Source: Actinomycetota bacterium
GTDB taxonomy: Bacteria; Actinomycetota; Thermoleophilia; Miltoncostaeales; Miltoncostaeaceae
NCBI GenBank assembly: GCA_005788075.1
Contig: SXZC01000013.1
Coordinates: 1-5,510 of the forward strand
DNA: 5,510 nt
Reading direction: 5' to 3'
Below, in pieces: positions 1-5,510 of the stretch (its first letter is position 1; every line of letters begins with the position of its first letter). The position numbers and the translations under genes are program-made. Under the pieces are notes generated by a model. That model did no database searches and was not told the origin of the DNA. It saw only the letters and a list, made by a program, of their open reading frames with translations.

Positions 1-2149
1 CGTCCTCCACGAGCGCCGCGGCCTCGGCGTTGCCCTCGGCCCCGGCCGCGGCCGCGCGGTTCACGGCGTCCTCCAGTCGCGAGCGCGCAGCGGCCACGGC
101 GTCGAGCACCGCGCGATCGGGGGCGGCGCCCACGTCGATGCACGGGGGCTCGCCCAGCGCGGCGCGGGCCTGCTCGTAGAATGCCGAGGGCCTCTGCCCC
201 ATGCCGTTCTCACCAGCCCGGTAGGCGGAGAGGTACAGGTGCCGGCGCGCGCGGGTCATGGCCACGTAGGCGAGGCGGCGCTGCTCGGCCTCGTGGGCGT
301 CCTTCCCCCGGGGCAGCGCCTCGGGCAGCAGGGCGTCGGGGATGTCGGTGCGGCCGCGGTCGCGTCCGGGGAAGTTGAAGTGCACCAGCCCGAGCACCCA
401 CACGGCGTCGAATTCCAGCCCCTTGGACTGGTGGATGGTCATCACCTGCACGCCCAGGCGCTCGGGCGCGCCGCCGGAAGCCCGGAAGCCGACGCCCGCA
501 AGGCCGTCGAGGCGGCGCACCAAGCCGGGCGCATCGATGCCCGGTGCCGACTCGGTGATCTCCCTGGCCAGGCGCTCGAGCGATGCCAGGTCGGCCAGGC
601 GCGCGGCCCCCTCGGCGCCGCCCAGGGCCAGCGCGCGCACGCGGATGCCCGTGCGGTCGAGCACCTCGCGCACGAGGTCGAGCGGCGCGCCCACCGCGGC
701 GGTGCGGCCGAGCTCCTCCAGCAACTCGCGCGCGGCCGGTCCCTCGGCCAGGTCGGCCAGCGGGCCGGTGATGTGACGCCCCTCCGCCGCTGCCTCGCTC
801 ACCACCTGCGCGGCCGGCGCCCAGGGCAGGCCCAGCGCCGGGTCGGCCGCCACCCGCAGGTGCGCGATGGAGTCGGTGGGGTCGGTGGCCGCGCGCATCC
901 AGGCCAGGGCCAGGCGTACCTCGCGGCGGTCGAACAGGTCGGTGCCGCCGTGCACCTGGTGCGGGATTCCCGCCTGCTCGAGCTCGGCCACGATCGACCG
1001 GCCCTCGGTGCGCACGGCCTTCATGAGCACCGCCATCTCCTCGTACGGCGTGCCCTCGTCGGCAAGGCGCAGTATCTCGGCGGCCACGGCGCGTGCCTGC
1101 CCCGCGGGGTCGGGCGAGAGCCAGAACTCCGGCGCGGGCCCCGTGGCGTCGGGCAGGGCCCTCAGCACCTTGGGCTCGCGGGCGATGATGGGCTCCACCA
1201 CCGCGTGGGCGGCGTCGAGGATGCTCTGTGTGGACCGGTGATTGAGCTCGAGCCGCACCACCGGCGCCTCAGGGAACTTCAGGCGGAAGTCGGCCATGTT
1301 CTTGGCCGACGCGCCGCGGAAGCGGTAGATGCCCTGGTCGTCATCGCCCACCACCACCAGCGAGTCGGCCCGGGCGCTGACCATGTAGAGCAACTCGGCC
1401 TGGGCATGGTTGGTGTCCTGGAACTCGTCCACCAGCACGTGGCGGGCACGCGAGCGGGCGATGTCGAGAAGATCGGTGTGCTCGGCCACGAGGTCGATGG
1501 CGCGGGTGATCTGCCGCCCGAAGTCCTCGAGGCCCAACTCGGCAAGCCACTCGTCATGCAGCCGGAACACGCGGGCGAACTCCACCTCGCGCCGGGCGTC
1601 GGCGGCGTCGCGGCTGCTGCGCGCGCCGTCGAGCGCCGCCTGCGCCCACGAGGCATATCGGCGAGGGTCCACCCGCTCATCGCGGCAGCGGTCGATGCGG
1701 TCGATGAACCCGCGCACCACCTGCACGGGATTGGTGCGAAGGTCGTGCTCACGATCCACCAGCTCGAGCTCGGCCAGGCGGTCGAGCAGCACGAGCACGC
1801 GCTCCTCGGTGCCCGCGGGCTGAAGCACCGGCGCCAGATCACGATCGGTGCCGAGAGTGCGCACCAGGTCGAGGGCATACGAGTGGAAGGTGGTCACCCG
1901 CAGGGTCTCGTGGCTGCCGGGGATCATCGCCTCGGCGCGCTCGCGCAGCTCGGCCGCGGCCTTGGCGCTGAAGGTGAGCGCCAGGATCTCCCCCGGATCG
2001 GCCCCCTCGTTCACCAGCCACGCAAGCCGGTTGCACAGCACGCGGGTCTTCCCTGCTCCCGCCCCGGCCAGCACCAGCAGGGGCCCACCCGCATGGGTGA
2101 CGGCCTCGGCTTGCTGGGGTGTGAGGTCCTCGATCAAAGGACGACTCAT
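1..2149 (-). CDS. UvrD/PcrA-type superfamily 1 DNA helicase, C-terminus beyond window
   Basis: This is an ATP-dependent 3'-5' DNA translocase of the UvrD/Rep/PcrA family, expected to act in the cytoplasm in DNA repair or recombination. The minus frame is open for 716 codons from ATG at 2149 and runs off the left edge. Motifs appear in canonical order: LTPQQAEAV (residues 9-17), Walker A AGAGAGKT (28-35), TFHSYA (motif Ib), Walker B DEFQD (241-245), GDDDQGIYRFRGA (268-280), ELNHRST (motif IV), MTIHQSKGLEF (570-580) and YVAMTRARR (motif VI, Met631). The ATG is the only good start after an in-frame stop at 2180-2182; its Shine-Dalgarno site is weak. It lies 30 bases after the lipoprotein gene and probably shares its transcript. 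After motif VI the chain continues for about 80 Ala-rich residues, so a further C-terminal domain, such as the RecB-like nuclease of some actinobacterial relatives, may lie outside. The family is certain; the exact orthologue (UvrD, PcrA or an AdnB-like protein) is not. Confidence 0.95.
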   Translation of the reverse strand, partial: MSRPLIEDLTPQQAEAVTHAGGPLLVLAGAGAGKTRVLCNRLAWLVNEGADPGEILALTFSAKAAAELRERAEAMIPGSHETLRVTTFHSYALDLVRTLGTDRDLAPVLQPAGTEERVLVLLDRLAELELVDREHDLRTNPVQVVRGFIDRIDRCRDERVDPRRYASWAQAALDGARSSRDAADARREVEFARVFRLHDEWLAELGLEDFGRQITRAIDLVAEHTDLLDIARSRARHVLVDEFQDTNHAQAELLYMVSARADSLVVVGDDDQGIYRFRGASAKNMADFRLKFPEAPVVRLELNHRSTQSILDAAHAVVEPIIAREPKVLRALPDATGPAPEFWLSPDPAGQARAVAAEILRLADEGTPYEEMAVLMKAVRTEGRSIVAELEQAGIPHQVHGGTDLFDRREVRLALAWMRAATDPTDSIAHLRVAADPALGLPWAPAAQVVSEAAAEGRHITGPLADLAEGPAARELLEELGRTAAVGAPLDLVREVLDRTGIRVRALALGGAEGAARLADLASLERLAREITESAPGIDAPGLVRRLDGLAGVGFRASGGAPERLGVQVMTIHQSKGLEFDAVWVLGLVHFNFPGRDRGRTDIPDALLPEALPRGKDAHEAEQRRLAYVAMTRARRHLYLSAYRAGENGMGQRPSAFYEQARAALGEPPCIDVGAAPDRAVLDAVAAARSRLEDAVNRAAAAGAEGNAEAAALVED

Positions 2150-2179
2150 GCTAAGCCGCAGGCCGGACGAACCCCGGCG

Positions 2180-2869
2180 TCAGCCCGTGGCGGGACTCCG
2201 CACCGTGAAGGTGCCCGCGGGGGGCTCCTCGCCCAGCACGAGCTTGCCCGCGCAGGTGTACACGCCCTCCTGAAAGACGCCCGCCACCTTCGGCAGCTGG
2301 ATCACGGCCGAGCACTCCTCGCTCCCGATCACCTGGCCCGGCCCGTCCGAGGGCACGAACAGCACGACCTTGCGCTGGATGTACCTGCCCTCGCGGTCAA
2401 CCGAGCGCACGAAGCGGAAGTCGGGACGCGCAACGGACCACGCCGACGCATCGTCCGAGAGGTACAGCTCGATTCCCAGCGGCGTGCGCTTAGTGGTGTC
2501 GGTCTCGTCCTCCAGGCCGTCGTAGGCGAGGACGACGGTGCGCGAGGCGCCCGGTGCGATGGCGCCCTCGGCGTTCACCTGACCGGGGGTGAGGGTGCCG
2601 CTCCAGGGGAGGCAGTTCGCGGGCTCCGGCGCGCGGAGCGTCACATTTGCCTTCGACTCGTTGGTGAACGTGATCGACACGGCGTCCTCGCGGCCGAAGT
2701 CCTCGCAGGTCCACGCAGGGTACGAAGGCGCGGCGCCGCTGGCCGCGCGCGTGGCGGCGTCGGCGGACGTGCTGCCGGCCGAGGCGCCGGAGTCACCGCA
2801 GCCGACAAGAAGGGCCATGGCGGGCGCAGCCAGCGCGAGCGCGATTCCGGATACGTGGGTCAGGCGCAA
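2180..2869 (-). CDS. Predicted secreted lipoprotein of unknown function
   Basis: A 229-residue protein with a lipoprotein signal peptide: short Arg-containing N-terminus, hydrophobic stretch at about 8-22, then lipobox L-V-G-C with the acylated Cys at 24. A Ser/Ala/Gly/Thr-rich linker follows (about 25-48), typical of exported lipoproteins. The mature domain (about 50-229) has four further cysteines, at 55, 86, 186 and 206, which could form two disulfides outside the membrane. It seems rich in beta strand (for example VSITFTNES, 64-72, and RTVVLAYDG, 110-118), and the early part resembles DUF4232-like actinobacterial domains, though I cannot assign a family. The start is TTG: an in-frame stop lies seven codons upstream and GAAGGA sits seven bases before it. 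The helicase gene follows 30 bases downstream on the same strand. The coding call and export are well supported; function is unknown. Confidence 0.85.
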   Translation of the reverse strand: MRLTHVSGIALALAAPAMALLVGCGDSGASAGSTSADAATRAASGAAPSYPAWTCEDFGREDAVSITFTNESKANVTLRAPEPANCLPWSGTLTPGQVNAEGAIAPGASRTVVLAYDGLEDETDTTKRTPLGIELYLSDDASAWSVARPDFRFVRSVDREGRYIQRKVVLFVPSDGPGQVIGSEECSAVIQLPKVAGVFQEGVYTCAGKLVLGEEPPAGTFTVRSPATG

Positions 2870-2876
2870 GGCAACG

Positions 2877-2882
2877 TCCTTC
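2877..2882 (-). promoter_or_regulatory. Ribosome binding site fixing the lipoprotein TTG start
   Basis: On the minus strand GAAGGA lies seven bases before the TTG at 2869. It is the best Shine-Dalgarno match on this arm. Together with the in-frame stop at 2888-2890 it makes TTG the only credible start. The nearby ATG at 2887 is out of frame and opens only an eight-codon reading frame. Confidence 0.7.
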
Positions 2883-2904
2883 GCATTTCAGGCAGGGCTG
2901 AGCA

Positions 2905-2910
2905 AACATA
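2905..2910 (-). promoter_or_regulatory. Candidate -10 box for the lipoprotein-helicase transcript
   Basis: The minus strand reads TATGTT, a TANNNT match to an actinobacterial housekeeping -10 element, in one of the few A+T-richer patches of the window. A start of transcription about 6-7 bases downstream would leave a leader of roughly 28-30 bases containing the GAAGGA site. I see no convincing -35 hexamer at 16-18 bases upstream, so the call rests on the -10 alone. Confidence 0.35.
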
Positions 2911-2917
2911 GTGCACT
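2910..2917. repeat. Perfect 8-base palindrome in divergent promoter region
   Basis: AGTGCACT is its own reverse complement and abuts the candidate -10 of the lipoprotein gene (one base shared), on its upstream side. The placement would suit a repressor site within the -35/-10 spacer, but eight bases is short and can arise by chance. Confidence 0.3.
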
Positions 2918-2932
2918 CGGGACGCTTGGTTA

Positions 2933-2945
2933 GGTGCCTGACACC
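2933..2945. repeat. Imperfect 13-base inverted repeat between divergent genes
   Basis: GGTGCCTGACACC has GGTG and CACC arms plus one inner C-G pair around a central T, with one mismatched pair. It sits upstream of both divergent genes and about 20 bases before the candidate -10 of the DUF1015 gene; its CTGACA part resembles a -35 hexamer. It may be an operator or one copy of a dispersed short intergenic repeat. Only one copy is in the window, so these cannot be separated here. Confidence 0.35.
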
Positions 2946-2960
2946 GGGGTTCTGCCGCGC

Positions 2961-2969
2961 TGGTAGCGT
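2961..2969 (+). promoter_or_regulatory. Candidate extended -10 promoter, possibly leaderless, for DUF1015 gene
   Basis: TGGTAGCGT combines an extended -10 TGN with TAGCGT (TANNNT), and only eight bases separate it from the GTG start at 2978. That spacing would put the transcription start at or next to the GTG, giving a leaderless mRNA, a common arrangement in Actinomycetota. No clear Shine-Dalgarno site precedes the GTG, which agrees. The CTGACA at 2938-2943 is a -35-like hexamer, but its 20-base spacer is longer than usual. Confidence 0.4.
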
Positions 2970-2977
2970 GCCGCCAC

Positions 2978-4234
2978 GTGAATGACGACTTCCGCGGCGC
3001 CCGCGTGCGCCCCTTCCGAGCCCTGGTCTTCGACCCCGCCGTCGCCGGTGACATGCAGGACCTCGTGGCGCCGCCCTACGACGTGATCGGCCCGGACTAC
3101 CGGGACGAACTGGCGTCGCGCAACCAGTGGAACGTGGTGGGGATCGACCTGCCGTCGATCCCCTACGACACCGTTGCGGCCACCATCGCCGACTGGACCG
3201 CGCAGGGAGTGCTGAAGCGGCACGACCAGCCGGTGATGATCGCCTGGACGCAGGAGTTCGACCTGCCCGACGGCAGCCACCGCACGCGAAAGACCATCGT
3301 GGCCGTGGTGGGCGCAGAGCCCTATGCGACCCGCGTGGTGCGGCCGCACGAGCGCACGCACGCAGGGCCCAAGGAGGAGCGGCTGCGGCTGATGAACGCC
3401 ACGAAGGTGCAGCTCTCGCCGGTGTTCGGGCTCTACCCCGACCCGGCAGGCGAGGCCTGGGCGGCGGCGGCCGTGAGCGGCGAGCCCGACGCGGTGATCA
3501 CCGATGACGACGGCACCGTGCACCGGCTCTGGACCATCACCGACGCCGACCGCCTCGCGGCGATCGAGCAGGCGCTGGCCGGTCGGTGGATCCTCATCGC
3601 CGATGGCCACCACCGCTACGAGACGGCCCTCGCCTACCAGGCCGAGCGGCGCGCCGAGGACGGCGGCGGTGCCGATGGCGATACCGACGGCAACCGGGCG
3701 TACGACTTCGTGCTGATGGGCCTCACGTCGCTGGACGACGATGGCCTGGTGGTGCTGCCCACCCACCGCGTGCTGAAGGAGTGGCCCGCGGGCGCCGAGG
3801 AGCACCTCGACGTGACCCCGCTCGACGACTCGCTCGACGCCCTCGAGGCCGCGCTGGCCGCCGCGCCCGCCGACCAGGTAGCGGCCGGGCTGGTGCTGCC
3901 CGACCGGGCGATGCTGCTCACCGTGCCACGCGAGGGCGCAACGGCCGCCGAGCGGCTCGACCTCGCGGTGCTCGAACGCGACCTGCTGGTGCCGGCGCTC
4001 GGCGGCGACCAGGCGCACCTCGCGCACGAGGGCCTGCTCAGCTACACCAAGGACTCCCGCGACGCCTGGGACGCCGTGCGATCCGGCCGCGCCGCCGCCG
4101 CGCTCATCGTGCGCCACATCCCCACCGAGCAGGTGGCGGCCGTGGCGGAGGAGGGCGGCGTGATGCCCCAGAAGTCCACCTACTTCTTCCCCAAGCTCCT
4201 CACGGGCGTTGCCTTCCAGCCGCTGGCCGACTGA
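2978..4234 (+). CDS. DUF1015 family protein (possible free-serine-kinase-like fold)
   Basis: A 418-residue cytoplasmic protein, full length for DUF1015. Family hallmarks occur in order: RPFRAL (11-16), VAPPYDVI (30-37), NQWNVVGIDLP (49-59), PHERT (123-127), SPVFGLYPD (147-155), DGHHRYETAL (209-218) and the C-terminal MPQKSTYFFPKLLTG (396-410). The family has been classed as function unknown. Its D-G-H-H-R motif resembles the phosphate-binding motif of ParB/Srx-fold free-serine kinases (SerK, SbnI), so an ATP- or ADP-dependent kinase acting on serine or a similar small molecule is plausible but inferred. The GTG start is chosen because an in-frame stop lies at 2939-2941 and the conserved N-terminus begins by residue 11. 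It is the first gene of a packed plus-strand series and overlaps the phosphatase gene by 26 bases. A Gly/Asp-rich loop at about 227-238 may be a lineage insertion. Family membership is certain; activity is not. Confidence 0.93.
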   Translation: MNDDFRGARVRPFRALVFDPAVAGDMQDLVAPPYDVIGPDYRDELASRNQWNVVGIDLPSIPYDTVAATIADWTAQGVLKRHDQPVMIAWTQEFDLPDGSHRTRKTIVAVVGAEPYATRVVRPHERTHAGPKEERLRLMNATKVQLSPVFGLYPDPAGEAWAAAAVSGEPDAVITDDDGTVHRLWTITDADRLAAIEQALAGRWILIADGHHRYETALAYQAERRAEDGGGADGDTDGNRAYDFVLMGLTSLDDDGLVVLPTHRVLKEWPAGAEEHLDVTPLDDSLDALEAALAAAPADQVAAGLVLPDRAMLLTVPREGATAAERLDLAVLERDLLVPALGGDQAHLAHEGLLSYTKDSRDAWDAVRSGRAAAALIVRHIPTEQVAAVAEEGGVMPQKSTYFFPKLLTGVAFQPLAD

Positions 4235-5057
4235 CGCCTCGGACGCCGCCTGGGTGGACGTGCTCACCCGGGCCGCCGACCGGGCGGCCGCGGCAGTGGC
4301 GCTCATCCCCCCGCACGAGCGGGGCACCGAGGTGGGCCAGGGGCAGGGCGGCGACACCACGCTGGTGATCGACCGCGACGCCGAGGCGGCGATCATCGCG
4401 GTGCTCGAGCAGGCGCACGCCGAGGGCATGCGATTCGACCTGATCTCAGAGGAGGTCGGGGAGCGGTCGTTCGGCGGGGGCGGCGCGCTGGTGATCGTCG
4501 ACCCCATCGACGGCAGCCGCAATGCGCGGCGCGGGCTGCCGGAGTTCGCGGTGTCGCTGGCGGTCACCGACGGGCCCCGGCTTTCGGACGTGCGCGTGGG
4601 CCTGCTGCGCCACATGGGCACCGGCGAGACGGTGGTGGCGGTGCGCGGCGAGGGCGTGATGGTGGATGGCCAGCCCATGCGCACGCGCGACTACCGCGGG
4701 CTGTGGCTCACGGTGGTGGAGGGCGCGTCGCCGCGCAGGCTCACGGCCGCGATGGATCACCTGGCGCACGCCAGCCGCATCCGCAGCCTGGGGTCGCTGG
4801 CGCTGTCGATCGAGTACGTGGCGCTGGGGCGCCTCGACGGGCTCGCAGTGCTGCGGCCGGGGCGCATCGTGGACATCGCCGCGGCGATCCTCATCGCGAA
4901 GGAGGCCGGGGTGATCGTCACCGACGAGCACGGCATGCCGCTGGACGCGGTGGCCGACATGGACTGGCGCGGGGCCATGGCCGTGGCGAGGGTGCCACGC
5001 GACGTGGCGGCGCTCACGGCCGCGGTGCGCGCGGCACTCGACGCGGGGAGCCGCTGA
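4209..5057 (+). CDS. Inositol-monophosphatase-family (IMPase/FBPase/CysQ superfamily) phosphatase
   Basis: A 282-residue Mg-dependent, lithium-sensitive-type sugar or nucleotide phosphatase, expected in the cytoplasm. Motifs: GGDTTLVIDRDAE (47-59), ISEE (79-82), DPIDGSRN (98-105), GSLALSIEYVALGRLDG (195-211) and VDIAAAILIAKEAG (221-234). Expected metal ligands are present: Glu81, Asp98, the Ile100 carbonyl, Asp101 and Asp222. Ser103 replaces the usual Thr but keeps a hydroxyl, and Val221 replaces the common Trp before Asp222. The substrate cannot be told from sequence: myo-inositol-1-phosphate, fructose-1,6-bisphosphate, histidinol phosphate and 3'-phosphoadenosine phosphate are all handled by relatives. 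The start is uncertain. TTG at 4209 gives a 26-base overlap with DUF1015 and a 14-residue lead before the first conserved helix; GTG at 4254 or 4260 would avoid the overlap but trim that helix. None has a strong Shine-Dalgarno site. The stop overlaps the next ATG by one base. Confidence 0.9.
   Translation: MPSSRWPTDASDAAWVDVLTRAADRAAAAVALIPPHERGTEVGQGQGGDTTLVIDRDAEAAIIAVLEQAHAEGMRFDLISEEVGERSFGGGGALVIVDPIDGSRNARRGLPEFAVSLAVTDGPRLSDVRVGLLRHMGTGETVVAVRGEGVMVDGQPMRTRDYRGLWLTVVEGASPRRLTAAMDHLAHASRIRSLGSLALSIEYVALGRLDGLAVLRPGRIVDIAAAILIAKEAGVIVTDEHGMPLDAVADMDWRGAMAVARVPRDVAALTAAVRAALDAGSR
5045..5050 (+). promoter_or_regulatory. Ribosome binding site for the 55-residue membrane protein
   Basis: GGGGAG lies six bases before the ATG at 5057, inside the last codons of the phosphatase gene. 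It is the clearest Shine-Dalgarno match on the plus-strand arm and supports this small gene being translated, probably by coupling to termination of the upstream gene. Confidence 0.6.
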
Positions 5058-5224
5058 TGCTGTTGAACATCGCGATAGGCCTGCTGGTGGCGGGCGTGGT
5101 GCTGCTGGTCCTGCGGCTGCTGCTGCGCACGGCGCTGGGCCTCGGGAAGTTCCTGGTGATCGTGGGCGTGCTGCTCATCGTGGCGGCAGCCGTCCTCGGC
5201 CTCATCCACCCGTTCTCGTCCTAG
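5057..5224 (+). CDS. Small (55-residue) two-span membrane protein, unknown function
   Basis: The product is almost wholly hydrophobic, with two predicted membrane helices at about 4-23 and 32-50, joined by a short loop carrying Arg20, Arg24 and Lys31. By the positive-inside rule the loop would face the cytoplasm and both ends the outside. Support for a real gene comes from the GGGGAG site six bases before the ATG, the one-base TGATG overlap with the phosphatase stop, and a membrane-like pattern unlike the Arg/Pro-rich translations of the other frames here. I do not recognise a family. It could be an accessory subunit of a membrane complex or partner of the next gene, but nothing proves either. 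Confidence 0.7.
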   Translation: MLLNIAIGLLVAGVVLLVLRLLLRTALGLGKFLVIVGVLLIVAAAVLGLIHPFSS

Positions 5225-5227
5225 GCT
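5222..5227 (+). promoter_or_regulatory. Candidate -10 box overlapping a stop codon, before a GTG start
   Basis: TAGGCT fits TANNNT and lies eight bases before the GTG at 5236, the same spacing as the candidate -10 of the DUF1015 gene. It includes the TAG stop of the 55-residue protein, so the TA may be there for that reason alone. No -35-like hexamer is visible. It could give the last gene its own leaderless transcript. Confidence 0.2.
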
Positions 5228-5235
5228 TGCGGGTC

Positions 5236-5510
5236 GTGGAGCGCGATTACCACGACCCGACCACCGAGGCGGACGTCCAGGCGGTCTATGCGCGGCAGGA
5301 GCGGCTCACCCGCAAGGTGGGGCGTGGACTCCTGGTGTTCGCGCTCGTGTGGTTCCCCGCCCTGCTCATCGTTCCCGAGGTGTTCAAGACGGGCGCGATC
5401 ACCTCGGCGGCGTTCGCCACCATCGCGGCCGTCGCGGTGATGATCATCGTGGAGCACACCTGGATGAAGCCGCGGGCGGACGAGCGCAACCGCTACGGCT
5501 ACCGGCCGCC
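5236..5510 (+). CDS. Small two-span membrane protein, partial, unknown function
   Basis: Open from GTG at 5236 to the right edge: 91 complete codons, no stop reached. A charged N-terminal segment (about 1-29, with many Arg, Asp and Glu) is followed by two predicted membrane helices at about 31-47 and 54-72, then a charged tail (K78, R80, R84, R86) that continues beyond the window. The positive charges on both flanks suggest both ends lie in the cytoplasm. An in-frame TTG at 5227 is an alternative start. The gene begins 11 bases after the preceding stop with no strong Shine-Dalgarno site, so it is either co-transcribed or has its own leaderless start. I recognise no family; the C-terminal part is missing. 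Confidence 0.65.
   Translation, partial: MERDYHDPTTEADVQAVYARQERLTRKVGRGLLVFALVWFPALLIVPEVFKTGAITSAAFATIAAVAVMIIVEHTWMKPRADERNRYGYRP

Noticed and set aside
1279..1878. Minus-strand frame of 199 codons starting within the helicase
   Set aside because: It is an out-of-frame reading of the helicase coding sequence, whose true frame carries DEFQD and the other helicase motifs over the same bases.
2162..2178. Short hairpin GCCGG/CCGGC with a seven-base loop between lipoprotein and helicase genes
   Set aside because: The stem is only five pairs with no T-run on either strand, so it is not an intrinsic terminator. Such stems are common by chance in G+C-rich DNA.
239..2911. Very long plus-strand open frame (about 890 codons) opposite the helicase and lipoprotein
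   Set aside because: It is antisense to two genes with strong family or signal-peptide evidence. Its translation is rich in Gly, Arg, His and Ala with no recognisable motif, as expected from stop-poor G+C-rich complementary DNA.
2860..3054. Minus-strand frame of 64 codons spanning the divergent intergenic region
   Set aside because: It is antisense to the DUF1015 start, has no Shine-Dalgarno site or motif, and its C-terminus overlaps the lipoprotein ribosome site and start out of frame.
2930..4684. Long minus-strand open frame (about 584 codons) opposite DUF1015 and the phosphatase
   Set aside because: It is the antisense shadow of two well-supported genes. It has a low-complexity Arg/His/Gly-rich translation and no domain motifs.
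1..5510. Search for tRNA, rRNA, CRISPR repeats, transposase genes, riboswitches or strong terminators
   Set aside because: No direct-repeat array, recombinase motif, tRNA-like cloverleaf or stem followed by a T-run was seen on either strand.

Overview
The window is very G+C-rich (roughly 70% by eye) and densely coded. Starts include GTG and TTG, several genes overlap or nearly touch, and Shine-Dalgarno sites are weak or missing at some starts. This fits a high-GC bacterium, most likely an actinomycetote, with Thermoleophilia/Solirubrobacterales as a guess. There is no rRNA, tRNA, CRISPR array, insertion sequence or phage gene. It looks like ordinary chromosome carrying conserved but poorly characterised genes.

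Layout. The minus-strand arm (1-2869) reads right to left: a secreted lipoprotein of unknown function (2180-2869), then a UvrD/PcrA-type superfamily 1 DNA helicase (2149 down to the window edge, C-terminus cut off). They are 30 bases apart and probably share a transcript. A 108-base divergent intergenic region (2870-2977) is the only sizeable non-coding stretch. It holds candidate promoter elements for both directions and two small symmetric sequences. The plus-strand arm (2978 to the end) is a tightly packed series: a DUF1015 protein (2978-4234), an inositol-monophosphatase-family phosphatase (4209-5057, 26-base overlap), a 55-residue double-membrane-span protein (5057-5224, one-base overlap) and a further two-span small membrane protein (5236 onward, cut by the window edge).

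How they may work together. The helicase is a DNA repair or recombination motor, and nothing shows why a lipoprotein gene precedes it. On the other arm, DUF1015 carries a D-G-H-H-R motif resembling that of ParB/Srx-fold free-serine kinases. Its overlap with a Mg-dependent small-molecule phosphatase suggests the two act on related phosphorylated metabolites. That link is inference. No clearly new system is visible; the most useful lead is the DUF1015-phosphatase pair and its divergent promoter region.
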